64,000 nucleotides of DNA. Origin: Anisakis pegreffii. Taxonomy: Eukaryota; Nematoda; Chromadorea; Rhabditida; Anisakidae. Made by a program: the position numbers and the translations under genes. The notes beneath the pieces were generated by a model. That model searched no databases, was not told where the DNA came from, and saw only the letters and a program-made list of their open reading frames with translations. Location: contig JAPYMA010000351.1 of the NCBI GenBank assembly GCA_035041965.1, positions 1-64,000 of the forward strand, read 5' to 3'. Below are positions 35,880-47,800 of this stretch, in pieces (position 1 is the first letter of the stretch; each line of letters starts with the position of its first letter).

Positions 35880-38580
35880 AATTTCAACTATGACAATATG
35901 CTCATGCATATTCGGTTGCATAATCGAGAATTCCTGCCTTAAGCTATTAATCGAATTTTGATTTGAAATTCAAATTAGCGGCATCAAATCTGATTCAAAA
36001 CCAATAACTGAAATTTCTTATTCACGACTGGGATTGGAATACGTCAGAATTATTGCACTGGAGTTACATTCCATAAAAACTGATTGCAGTTTCCTATTTC
36101 TTTGAATATTGGATAGATTCGAAGCTGAGATCGAACCCCAATTAAATGAACACAAAATGAATTCATATCAGAGTGGAAAGTTTTTACTTTAATGAAAAAA
36201 TAAAAAAACAGCTCCAAAAAGGACCCGAGAATGACGCGTAAAATATTACTCTGAACCGTGAAAGGTGTCAATTCAAAAGCATCACTTTCCATAGAATCAT
36301 TCACCACTCAAGCAGATCTCAATCGAACAACATGCTTGCATAATCATTTTATGTCGGTGCACCCGGAGACAGGAACCAATTTGAGACGATTCCTCCGGGT
36401 CAATCATTTCATCGTGCTTGATCATATTGAAGTGAACTGAAACACGATAGACTGATAGCAAAAATCGAGAATTGGACAGATCAGTGGTTCTCATAGGGGT
36501 GAAATTACCCATTTTGGAGGTGTCAGGGGATAATGGAGGGGGTCGGGAAATTAGTATTCCCTGCACTTGTTATGTTATAGAACGCCATTGTGATGATGTT
36601 TTTCAATTCGGGATGTAAATGCGATTAGTTGATGGCAACATTCTCCAGTCTCCTTTTTTTATATCAATTAAAGTCAAATTCTCATTTTATCAAATACACT
36701 CTATAATTGATCGCTTGATTGTCGAACGTTGTTGAGCAATAATATTTGATTGCTGAATTGTTGATTTCAGCTGTCAACACTCGTCAATGTATGCAATAAA
36801 AGGCACATGCTACAGAATAGAAGTTGATTTGAGCTGTTAAGTGAAATGAGACGAAGTGAATGAAAAAACTCCTCAAGAGAACGATATTCACTTGTAATAG
36901 CTACGACAATACAACACTAAAAAGAATAAGAATCCTTCTAAATCAGTTTGAAGTGAGCGTGTCATAGCTTTGCATGCAATCGTAATCCACTGCAGTAATG
37001 TGCAACAGAATGGTCTACGACACCAATTTCTTTCATGCTGTTGGGAAATTTCCACGCCAGTTTGTCGTTTGCTACTGACCTTGTACGCAGAAACAGTAAG
37101 TTCTTGTATCAGGGGGGGGGGCAACGACGGCCTGCCGCACCATTAAAAGAGGTAATAGAGCACCTGAAGTTGAGAATGACTGGCCTAGACCAACACAACC
37201 GCTAAAGCAATGCACAATTTAGTGCATGTGCATGATATTGAAAACCAAAAAAGAGGTAGAATAAAGAAGACAGCCATAAGCAGTCAGGTAATATATTTGG
37301 TGCAACAGTCTTCGCAAATAGTGTTAGATCATGAGCGAGAATGGCGTTCGATGGCGTTTTTGTGAAGCTTTTACCTTACAATTAGAGAAGGTTCGACAGA
37401 GCAGAGCTTATCGCCCAATAATTTGATAATGACTGGTACGAGCGATTGAAATGCTTGACGCGATTGTATTTCTAGAATTGATTTACTGTTCATTCATTCA
37501 AGTGCTCATCACACGAATATTTTGAATCAATCCACACATTACCATATGATAATATTCTAACTGACTACTATACATTGCTCAGATTCTCGCTATTCGTTCA
37601 CAAGTATTCTTATGCCACTTGGCAACATCGATGAAATCAATTTGAGCCATTCGATGCTATTATTACGACTCAGTAAACATTCCGGTCAATACGACATATG
37701 CTGAATAGATAATTCTGTGGTTGTGATGAATTCGGGTATGTTCACTTTCTGTCCAGTGTATAGCCTGAATTTCGTATTTACATCCTACACTCCTAACAGC
37801 ACCCTGTTGATGGAGTATGATATGACTAATCCAACAGCTATACGGATTGATTCCGAATTCGAATCATTCAATCAGCGTACACGGACTGAAACTGCATGAA
37901 CTTATTCACTTCATTCTGCAAACAATAAAACCTGGGGGAACTCACAGCGCCGGACGAATTTCATTACGAATTGTCCGATCTTCGTGATAGGATTTTCGGT
38001 TTCCATCTGAGGAGTTATGCAACAGTTATGCAGTTATGAAATCGACAAGGAAAGTTCACAAATCTACTCCCGCCTTTCGCAATTATATATAATCTTGAAC
38101 AGCTCCTTGGATTCAGTCTATTTCAGTATCAGATTCACTCAGAAACTATTAATCCCCGCCTCGGAAGCTAATTGCAACATTAGAAGACCTTTGTTTTGTT
38201 TAGAAGACGCTATGTGCTGTAAGCCTTCATTGGAAATTCCTAGTTTCGATTCCACTTCTCTTAGGAATGTGCTTTAAAAATGAGTATCACAACAGTTTTT
38301 ATAAGACATTAAAGTAAGCGAAATAAGCTTAACGTTTGCATTCGTTAGCTTTGTATTCGTCCATACGAAATAATGCTCGATTAAAATTCAGTTATTGTTC
38401 TTGCGAAGAAAAGCAATTCCATATTCACGCATTTTTTCGAACCACTCCGCTGCGCTGAATCTCAATTTGCTTTTTGAATATTAATAATTCCGTGGATAGC
38501 TCACGTGAACAATTTTTAGAAACCATCCATCCCTTAAACAAAAATGGTTTTCAGCGTGTTTGAAGCGGTCTTTCCACAAC
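35880..38580. other. G4-G5 intergenic region
   Basis: No supported gene. About 36484-36560 begins cagtggttctcatagggg and 37110-37190 contains ggggggggg...ttgagaatgactgg. These have the look of the two ends of a decayed hAT-type element (CAGTGGTTCTCA end), but the interior is unreadable. Confidence 0.35.
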
Positions 38581-38587
38581 TATAAAA
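38581..38587 (+). promoter_or_regulatory. Candidate TATA box of G5
   Basis: TATAAAA, 401 bp upstream of the G5 start codon. Confidence 0.3.
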
Positions 38588-38981
38588 ATCCGATCCATCA
38601 ACGTGGTATGCAGTGTTGAATGACATCAACACTATCAACATCTGTTTCTGGATCGATCATTTCGAATTTGACGTCCTCAACCAATTCGTCTTATGACGCT
38701 GAAGAAACAGTTTAAAGTACACAGAAACTGCGTTTCCCACCAATTGCAACTCCTACTCCACTGTACTTCCCCATTATCACAAAGCGATACTGAAATTAAA
38801 AGAAACGTCTGGCAAATCCAGGACCACCTTAATTCCGCTTATTTATGTAAATGTTTGCAGTCTAAAAGCATCAAATTATTCAACCCATAAAGTAATGGCT
38901 TGACACTGCGGATCCAGCGGTCGTATTTCTTGTCATATTTAGAACTATTATTGAACAATTGTCTTTCATGGGCATTTTCAG

Positions 38982-41900
38982 ATGCACTCCATCGGAACGG
39001 CTTACTTGATATTCCAGCTCATCTCGTCTCTCACAGGTAGGAACGTCGGGAAGTTTCGTGATTTTTGTTTTGCTTGCCTTCAGTTTACGTCGAAGCCTTT
39101 GAATGAAATCAAGATATCGCTTCGTATCACCGCTGCGTGCCAGTTTTGGTCCTATGTTAAATCAGCGACGTTCATTGCAATAACAGTCGTTTTCAACTTC
39201 CATTGTCACGAGTACCATAAAGTTTTTCTTGCATTCGCAGTATTTCGTTTTGCACTGGCTATTGACAATCAAAATCCCTCCTCACAACCATTCAAGGCTT
39301 TATCATTTCGCTTTGTTGCAGCGGTTATCAAAGTATAAGTCGGGTGCATGCAAATGTCGTTGAACAGTTTATGCTGATGCTTCCGTTTCTCAGTGTTTTG
39401 CCTCCGAAAACAGACAGAGACTGAATAGATTGGCAGCCTGATGAATCTCTTCGGTTTGAAACAATAGGGTGGCAAACACAGGAGTATCATAATGAGCATT
39501 TGAAGCGATTGCAATGGCATGAACTTAAAAATCTTGAACACTTCAGCGTTAATATCATGAAATACGCTTGAAATGCTTGCATAAGGTGCAGACTTGAATG
39601 TAATCAGCACAATCAGTTCCGCCGCTATCAGTAAATCTGTCTGCATTTCAGGTCGTCACCAAGGCCTTTCTGACATCGCAAGCGTCGATAGACACCATTT
39701 TAAGGCTCTCGGTGGTCACGTCCCTATTTCTCCTGACCTGGAAAACCCTCTCTTCGATCCCTTTAAATACATTCTTAGTACTCGCGACCTGTTTCGTGAA
39801 CACCGTTCAGGTGAGTACACCGGATATCCTTTATTTGGTGATGGTGATTACGGCCCCATCTGTCGTGGTTTTCTGTGCCACAGTCATGACGATAAGGAAT
39901 ACAATTCCCTTGACGACGGCGGATATCTCACTAATGGCGATGAAGGATATCCGTTTGAAAGATATCCTTCTTTTGAGGGCGATAAATATTCTCCTGAAGG
40001 TGAGGCACTTCAAATGCGCCGTTACATTTTCGTTATTTCGAGTAATATTTTCTCACATGTCCATGTAATGGAGACTTAAGATGACCGTTTTGAATATCAG
40101 TCATTGCCGGTTTCCTCACCAGATTAATCTTTTATTAATCAGATTCATCTGGTGGAGCGCTGAACAGTCACGCTTTAAATGCTTGGATAAGGTGCAGACT
40201 TGAATGTAATCAGCACAACCAGTCTTGGCGTTATCAATAAATCTGTTTGCATTTCAGGTCGTCACCAAGGCCTTTCTAACATCGCAAACGCCGACAGACA
40301 CCCTTCTGAGACTACCGGTAGTCAAGGCGGAAATGAGAAGCCGAACGAAGGACACCCGTTGTCTCTCGATATAGATCCCTTTATCGACGCTCTAATTTCA
40401 TTTGGCATGGAACGCTCTCCCATTGCTGATGGGAGATATCCACCTCACGAAGGTCAGGAATATCGCTCATGTAGTTATAGCGGGTGCTCTCCACCTGGTA
40501 TTGACGATATTTTGCCCTTCAATACACGTCCCTTTAATCTCATTCCTACAACTCGCGACCTGTTTCGTGAACACCGTTCAGGTGAGTATACCGGAGATCC
40601 TTTATTTGGTGATGGTGATTATGGCCTCATCTGTGGTGGTTTTCTGTGCCACAGTCATGACGATAAGGAATACAATTCCCTCGACGGTGGAGGATATCTC
40701 ACTAATGGCGATGAAGGATATCCGTTTGAAAGATACCCTTCTTTCGAGGGCGATAGATATTCTCCTGAAGGTGAGGCACTTCAAATGCGCCGTTACATTT
40801 TCGTTATTTCGAGTAATATTTTCTCACATGTCCATGTAATGGAGACTTAAGATGACCGTTTTGAATATCAATCATTGTCGGTTTCCTGACCAGATTAATC
40901 TTATATTAATCGCATTTATCTGTCTGAATTACACCAAAAATGCACTGCTTGAGCTTACAAGATTGCAATTTTTTTATTCGCTAATGATGCGAGATTTCAG
41001 AATAGTGGCGGAGTAAAGATTTTTTCAATGGGGGCTGCAAAATAGTCCAGGGTTGGAATAAAAATCAAAACAGTCAAAACTGCATAACTACAAAGCTGGG
41101 GTTAAGCCAGCTTTTTCAAGTGTGTTCATCAGTGGCTATGAGTTTTGACATTTAGTACTTTTCGGTTCGACTGAAAGGGCATCACACGCATGGGAAAGGG
41201 TATCATACGATGCTGGGGGGGCCCTCGAGAGATTCAAAATCCGCAGCTCCGCAAAGGGTTCTGTGCGACGAAACCCTTCGCGAACACATCCGTACGAACC
41301 GAAAATTTTCCCACATCTGCGAACTAATTGATTAACCAGAAATCATATGATACCCTTTCTTGCTTGCGGAATCATGCGGAATTTGCGGAATGTTGCGCCC
41401 AGAACAGAGGATATGCGAAGGATATTCTTATTTCTCTTTAAAGCGAGATGAAAATATAAAAGCAGTCGTTAGTCAAGAAATTGAGGCTCAATGAACTCAA
41501 TATTAGATGCTGCAATGATTAGGAAACTCTGATGGGCCCAGCTGATCATCGCTGTTCGCCTACCGTCACAAATAAATTCTAGCCTTTCTGGTGTCCGCTC
41601 AGGCCATGTGAAGTACTGATTAATATTCAATCTTAAAGACACATTTTAGGAAGTTCCGATGCCCTAGATCATCTAGAAACCGAAAAACCAAAAGGAGACC
41701 TACATCCTTCCGATTCTTGGTATGATCCAAATTATCCTCCAAACTATCCTCCAGACCCACGTCCGGAGTATCCACCCGCATATCCTCGTCCACTAAAAAA
41801 TCCACCTTCATATCTTCCGGGAACATATCCACCAGGCTGGACTCGCCCAAGCTGGTGTGACACCGCCTGTTATCTCCCAGGTTGGAAACTTCCAGGTTAG

Positions 41901-44900
41901 TGCTAAGTGTTTTCAGCAAGCGCAATTTTTTTGGACGATTTATTGCAATGTGATTCCAAAAATTTACCTTAAAACTGTTAGAGTTCGACGATTTATAGTT
42001 CCTCTGATCTGACGTCATCGAACAATTGTGAAATGTATTTAATACTCTTTACTTCCTCAGCTTGTTCTTTTGTCCGTTCGCCCTTCGTGTTATCTTTTTC
42101 TCTGATCTGACGTAATCGATTCCCATCATTTACTCTCGATTCCCAAACACGCATGATGTGTTTGAGGCATGGGCCAGGAAAAATATAAGAATGCTGAAGG
42201 GGTGTCCTTGACTTCGATTTTCGATGAGTTATAACGCATTTCTATGAGAGGGTAACCTGTCGCGACAAGTGCGAAGTCGGCATAAGTAAATATGATGGGA
42301 ATTGAGAGTTGAAGTTGAGAGTACATAAATGTGATAGATTTCAAATTATCGTGCAGCGGGTAAAGAGTTCATCTGTGTAACGCTGGGCTTTGAACATGCG
42401 ATCAGCTCAATAAACTCAATAAGAAATGCTACAATGACTAGGAAACTCTAATCCACCTTACTGATTATGATTGTTCACCAGCCGTCGCAAATAATTTCAG
42501 TTTATCTGGTGTTCTCACAAGCCATATGAAGCACTGGCTAATTTTATTGTCATAAAAAACATATTTTAGGAGGTTCATACGCTGCATATCCTCTCCAAAT
42601 AGAAGAATCAGAAAAAGATGTACTTATTCCCGATTCTTGGTATGATCCGAATTATCCTCTACACTATTCTCCGTCATATGGTCATTACCATCTTCCATAC
42701 GAAAATCCACATTTATATCCTCCGCGATTATATCCTCCAGGCTGGACTCGACCAAGTTGGTGTGCCCCAAGTTGTTATCCTCCAGGCTGGAATCCTCCAG
42801 GTTAATGTTAAGTGTTTTCGGCTTGCACAATTTTTTAACAGTTTATTCCAATGTGTTTCTAGAGCTGTCAGAGTTTTTCGAATTATGATTTCTCGAATGC
42901 ATCATGAAAGAATTATGATATCTATTCTCGGCTCTTCACTCGTTTATCTTGTTTGTTTGCCCGTTCTGCCTCATGGAATGAAGTCGCTGAGGCATGCTTC
43001 AGGAGGAATAATAGAAGGTTGAATGCTCGTCAACCCACCTATCACTTCAAGGCCGAACGTATGTATGAACACTTCATGAACATGTTCCCACTAACTCTGA
43101 GACTGTTTTGAATTCGTTTGATGCGCTAGTAGAATGTAAACTTACACTCTGTCTATTCCTCTATGACAGTATTTGTTGCATTTTGTGGTTGAGCATTAAG
43201 AATTTTTCATTACCTACAACAGAAGGAATCAATCTCTACATATTTGGGGTTTTTATTAGTAATCTGACAGGGATAGGTGTAATCTGGCAGTCAAGCATTG
43301 AGGAATGAAAAACCTTCAGCATTCGCAACTCTATAGTAGAACTCTGAGCATACCGAAATATTCCTGTAGCTTACCAGTTCAAAGCTTTTCGTGTGAAAAT
43401 TCATTGCGTTAGTTACAATGGAAGAATAATCATGCAGTTTATGGATGGTAGCAAGAACGCACATGCAAAGTGAAGTGAAATGAAAAGCAATCACGAAAAT
43501 TGATCAAATGAACGAGCAAGCATTAAATTATGAAACAGCTCGGAAGGAGGACACATTACAAGCTAAATAAAACGATAAAGCCATCAATCTAAAAACGACA
43601 ATTGACGTCGCTGACCTCAAATCTCGACGAATCGTTTGCAATGTTTGTGTGAAAAGAACGAAAATGGTTGAGTTGTGCTGTTTTAATGAATTTGATGTTT
43701 TAATACTAGCGATAGTTATCTAATTTATATGCAAAGCTACGGTCATGCATTTACTTAAATCAATTGCACGGTGATCTTTCATGTCTCATTTCAGAGAAAC
43801 CAAATTCTCCTGAAGCTCCAACTGCAGCAAGTAAGTGATTTCTTGTACTTGAAATTTGTAGACTCTCGACTGCATTCGGAAATCTCCATCGGGTTGGACG
43901 GGGAGAAAATTTCTCGTGTCGATTTGCATTTTTGAAAAAGGTTCGAAAAATTTTCAGAGTTTCTCATGTCTTGTTAGATTGGAGCACTTAATGCATATAT
44001 GAAAGGATACAGAACATGGAATTGTCGCCACACAAAAACGTTTGATGCCAAGGTTCAAAATTGTCGATAAGTCCCCACGAGGAGCTCGTCGTTACCGTCG
44101 GAGAGCAGAATGGACAGGAACGGCCCTGCCCAAGGATCGGACAGCGAAGTGCCCGGGTAGTCTCCGTGAGGATAACCTCGTGTGGGGTATCCCGACCAAA
44201 AAGTCTGGAACCAAAATTATCGGTTCCCGTCGGGTGCCCTAGTGGGGACCCTGTTCTCCGTAGAACACTGGCCATCAGTATAGTGTTGGGTCGGTGACCA
44301 CCAAAAATCGGTCGGTAATCACCGACAGTTTTGCGGTAGCCCCCGACCGTCGATGAATACCGAGTTGCGGTGATTACCGACCCGTGGGTGACCACCGAAT
44401 GCAACCGGCTGAGCGTGCTCGGTCGGTGACGGTTGCAAACCACCGAGCAGCTACAACCGATCGGCAACCGACCGATACTCAAAATTATGCGATCGATGAA
44501 TACCGAGTTGCGGTAATCACCGACCCGTCAGTGTCCTTTAGGCAATGTGTCTTCACTAGTGTTGGGTCGGTGATCACCGAAAATCCAGCGGTAATCACCG
44601 ACAGTTTTGCGGTGGTCCCCGACCGTCGGTGAATACCGAGTTGCGGTGATTACCGACCGCAACCGACAGGACTTGCTCGGTCGGTGACGGTGGCAAACCG
44701 CTCTGCGGCTACAATCGAACCGCAACCGACCGATGCTCAAAATTATGCGGTCGGTAAATACCGAGTTGCGGTACTCACCGACAGGGCTCTCGCTCGGTGA
44801 TTGGTCACCGAAAAAAAAATCTTGCAATTTCCAACACTACATCAGCATTGTGAGACATTCGCAAATGCCTTTCGAGTTACGAGTTCTGTATTGCGAGTGT

Positions 44901-45644
44901 AATCGCTACCAACTGTAGCTCGAGTGCTCCAATAAACAACAAGTAAAGAGTGATTGATAGCAAAATCTATTTATGAATTCAATTTATGTAAATGCACTGA
45001 AAACGATAAGTTGCATTTCAGCTCCAGAACCGACTACTACAGCAACTACAACCACCACCGCGACAACTCCAACCACAATCACCACCGCAACAACTCCAAA
45101 AATAACAACTCCAACCACAACCACCACCGCGACAACTCCAACCACAATCACCACCGCGACAACTCCAACCACAATCACCACCGCAACAACTCCAAAAATA
45201 ACAACTCCAACCACAACCACCACCGCGACAACTCCAACCACAACCACCGCCGCGACAACCCCAACTAAAACAACTCCAACCACAACCACCGCCGCGACAA
45301 CCCCAACTAAAACAACTCCAACCACAACCACCACCGCGGCAACTCCAACCAAGACCACCAAACCTCCAATCAAAACAACCCGAACTACAAAAACCACCAC
45401 GCCATCAATTGCATCAACACCTCCAGGTATCTTGCTACGAGTTCAACGCACAATTTTCAATTCAATTGAGAAAACTCAATCACATAACACTGGATTGGCT
45501 GCATGCAATTTAATCATCACGCTTAGGATTAGTATAGAACCGTTCATAATCGTGTGCTGACTGAATTCTCAGTTAATTGTTTCGAATGTTACAGATGGTA
45601 CGATGATTATTTATGGTACCACGATAGAATGGGTCACAGAGTAA
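38982..45644 (+). CDS. G5: large secreted protein, Asp/Tyr/Pro-rich with a Thr/Pro mucin-like exon
   Basis: The leader 38982-39036 (MHSIGTAYLIFQLISSLT) follows attttcag. Exons: 39652-39999, 40258-40770, 41650-41895, 42570-42800, 43795-43830, 45022-45426, 45595-45644. All internal exons are phase 1-1; the sum is 1884 nt, 627 residues. Exons 2 and 3 are tandem copies with RDLFREHRSGEYTG and CHSHDDKEYNSLD; exon 3 has a 55-codon insertion. Exons 4 and 5 are copies rich in YPP, ending GWTRPSWC...CY.PGW. Exon 7 is about 135 codons of TTTTTATTPTT repeats, a likely O-glycosylated mucin-like stretch. The short terminal exon ends EWVTE-stop. An alternative last exon lies at 45794-45861. Exons 4 and 5 have weak donors (GTTAGT, GTTAAT), and without splicing each would stop one codon later. 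A surface or secreted mucin is inference. Confidence 0.7.
39570..40920 (+). repeat. Tandem duplication of G5 exon 2/3 with flanking introns
   Basis: Sequence from the intron before exon 2 (aaggtgcagacttgaatgta) through the exon and about 140 bp of the next intron (ggagacttaagatgaccg) is repeated before and after exon 3. Exon differences after the internal donor-like site include many third-position changes, consistent with selection on protein. Confidence 0.85.
41490..42840 (+). repeat. Tandem duplication of G5 exon 4/5 with upstream intron
   Basis: The introns before exons 4 and 5 share aaactctgat/aaactctaat, gccgtcgcaaataa-like and gccatatgaagcactg-like words and the attttag acceptor. Both exons encode DSWYDPNYP and GWTRPSWC. 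They are more diverged than the exon 2/3 pair. Confidence 0.75.
43985..44280 (-). repeat. GC-rich dispersed repeat (partner 31745-31930)
   Basis: The minus strand reads actgatggccagtgttctac, then ccccactagggcacccgacggga-like sequence; the copy at 31745 has gatggccagtactcg, ctgccaggctacccgacggg. It sits in the same relative place in both arms of the inverted duplication, so it was there before the duplication. It is unlike the AT-rich surroundings; I do not recognise its family. Confidence 0.6.
44281..44839. mobile_element. Non-autonomous hAT-like element (two tandem halves) with empty site in the paralogue
   Basis: Ends are TAGTGTTGG at 44281 and CCAACACTA at 44831-44839. The start is repeated at 44557, so the element is two related halves of about 276 and 283 bp, each rich in cggtcggtgattaccgac words. 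Flanks are catcagta (left) and catcagca (right), a 7/8 match, as expected for an 8-bp hAT target duplication. The homologous place in the inverted duplication, near 31741 on the minus strand, reads ggccatcagtgttgtgag without the insert. Confidence 0.8.
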
Positions 45645-45793
45645 TCGCCGAATCAAGACAAATTAAAGCGGTTTTCACTTGCATAAACAATTTTTTGCTA
45701 ATGCGACGATTTGTATGAAATGATACTATCATTTGGTGATCAATATTTCTATCTTATTAATTAATTCTTATGTAATTTTTTTCTCTTTTTCAG

Positions 45794-45861
45794 ATGTTTT
45801 GATTTTTTTCTTTTCCCTTCTCAAGATTTTGATGTTTGGCTGTCAAGCCATCATTGAATAA
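45794..45861 (+). other. Alternative G5 terminal exon (8b) with hydrophobic tail
   Basis: After ctctttttcag a phase-1 frame encodes DVLIFFFSLLKILMFGCQAI and stops at TAA. Joined to exon 7 directly, it would end the Thr/Pro stretch with a hydrophobic C terminus of about 20 residues, which could be a membrane or anchor signal (the internal Lys makes a GPI signal less typical). It is identical in the minus-strand copy at 29670-29737 although the neighbouring intron has diverged. The alternative, exon 8a, gives a soluble end. Confidence 0.5.
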
Positions 45862-45862
45862 A
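45857..45862 (+). terminator. Polyadenylation signal of G5
   Basis: AATAAA overlapping the stop codon of exon 8b; also present in the minus-strand copy. Confidence 0.45.
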
Positions 45863-46405
45863 TCTATCATTGTTGCAAAACACCTTTGAAGTTCAGGTTT
45901 GTAAGTTAATCGAATGTCTTACATGCTTATAACATTTGTTCGATCGAAAAAACTTGCTCTATCTAAAAGATAGAGGCGTGATGTAGGAACTCGTCAAGCA
46001 TTTGGAGTTGCCTTTAAAATGTCGAACAACCGTTCATCCTAAAGCGATAGGACAATTCTTCATCCAGTGCGCAAATAACGATTGGAGGCGAATTGGGCGT
46101 ATCGAAAAAAGATACCAACCAATCGTGAAAGTGATTCGTATTCTCCGAAAAATTGATGAAATGAATGAGCTAAAAGCTTGCATCACTGACTGTCGGATTG
46201 TATCACTTCCACTGTAAAACTGGAAGTATTCTACTGAGCGAAAATCCGAAAATTTTACGAAAACAAAAACAAGTCACGGTTCAACAAGGCGTAACTTTCA
46301 CTCGCTTGAAAATCACCCAAAAATTTTGTGGTATAGATTTATGAGGTTGCGAGTCAATGCAATCTTGTATTGACGCTTGTGACACATAGTAAACGTGCGA
46401 TATGG

Positions 46406-47800
46406 TGATTGTTGCATTGTTGCCGTTGTGATGCTGTAGTATTTAATTCAGATATTTCGACTTTAAATCTTTTGATTATTTCATGCGATTGTCTGCTCTT
46501 GATTATTTTATTCCATTGCCGGCTACAGTTGAATGGCTCACATCCAAGATTTGTGAGAAGGACTCATTTGAATAATATTAATCGTTTGAATAATAATCGT
46601 ATACACACTACCGAGCGTTGAAGATAATATAAAACTGAAGTTTAAGAAATCACAACGACTTATGAGATATGTCTGGCATTGAGTGAACGGTTTGAAGAGC
46701 TGCATGTTTTTGGCGGAAACAGTGAGTGATCAGAGCAGTGGGATTTTTGTGGAATTGGAGGTGAACGGTTCGACTGCTTCGAAACAACCGTTACTCGATG
46801 CATTCGATCGAATTGTTCAATGAGCAATTCAGTTCAGACGCCAAATATAACCATGTTTTTAAAAGAGGAACATGACTTGGCATCATTCGAGTTGAGTGGC
46901 TCTACTCGTGATGTTCACGACATATGTGTTTTTCATCTACTGCGGAACGAATACAATTGAGTGGCTCACGTCCGAGATACGTGGGAAGGACTCAACAGAA
47001 TTCGCGATATTTCGCGGTTAAAAACCAAATGCTTCGGAAAGAAGAGTTGAAACGAAATGCCGTTCAGCCTAATTTTGATGAATTGGTTCACTGAGAACTG
47101 TGCAATAACATCTTGAATATAAATTAGACTTTGACTTGATAATGAAATGAAATTTCGATACGACCGAATATAAACGAGGAATAAATTCACTTTGATCATG
47201 TGAAATAAGCAGTTAAATTTCATGAAATTGGATTTAATCAAGCTTTTGTCAGTGCAAAAGCATTGAACGATGGGCATCTCATTGCATTTAAACGTTGACG
47301 ATTCTGAATAGTGGAATGAACATCACCGGTACCGATTTATGGTTTAACTTGTATCTTCTATGTAAAAATTTGAATCGACAATATCGTCGTGGCGATTCGT
47401 TGGAGTGATCACTTTTACAATCTCATTTAATCAGTTAAACACTTATCAACGAGTTCTTACAACTGATAAGTGTGATTAAAGTTCTTTATACAATCGTCTT
47501 TTCTCGTCCAGCTTTGCGGAGCGTTCAAAATTGTGCCTTCTCTGATCGTCACTGGTTGATGAAGTTTGTTTCCTCCAATATTATGGAAATGATGCGGCAT
47601 TGTTTGAGATTGTTTTCGAGAAAGCCTTTGTAATGCTCCTCCTCTCCCCCTCCTGCGCACTTTCACTTTCTTCGACTCAGGAACTGAAGTTTCGGACTTC
47701 GATCGTTCGGCATTCGGACCAGACAACCTCTCCACCTTAATTGATTTCTGAGAGCACAGACTTCATCAATGGCTCTGTACTACAATAACATTCCCCTAAC
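46406..47800. other. Gene-free stretch after G5
   Basis: No supported gene. Two similar stretches, 46515-46575 and 46950-47005, share gagtggctcacgtccgagat / gaatggctcacatccaagat and gaaggactca words, suggesting a diverged direct duplication about 430 bp apart. Confidence 0.35.

Larger units (their letters stand above)
43985..46405 (+). repeat. Inverted segmental duplication, copy 1 (partner 29120-31930)
   Basis: This covers the intron before G5 exon 7, exon 7, the last exons and about 540 bp of 3' flank. The partner lies inverted about 12 kb to the left. Match quality is highest around 45794-45920 and falls off by gcgatatggtgatt at about 46405. Confidence 0.75.

Noticed and set aside
41650..42806. 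G5 exons 4 and 5 as terminal exons ending at TAG and TAA
   Set aside because: GTTAG/GTTAA donors in phase 1 always create such a stop if unspliced, and exons 6-8 continue the frame. Not excluded as alternative ends.
44954..45268. Asn/His-rich reading of the G5 Thr/Pro exon
   Set aside because: An alternative frame of the same repeat. The Thr/Pro frame is the one that matches phase 1 at both borders and the minus-strand paralogue.
44984..45400. Val/Gly-rich minus-strand ORF of 138 codons
   Set aside because: Reverse complement of the Thr/Pro repeat; hydrophobic only because of the ACC/ACA codons on the other strand.
46002..46217. Basic 71-codon ORF after G5
   Set aside because: Lies in the 3' flank of the inverted duplication; the partner copy near 29.3-29.5 kb does not keep the frame in a way I can support.
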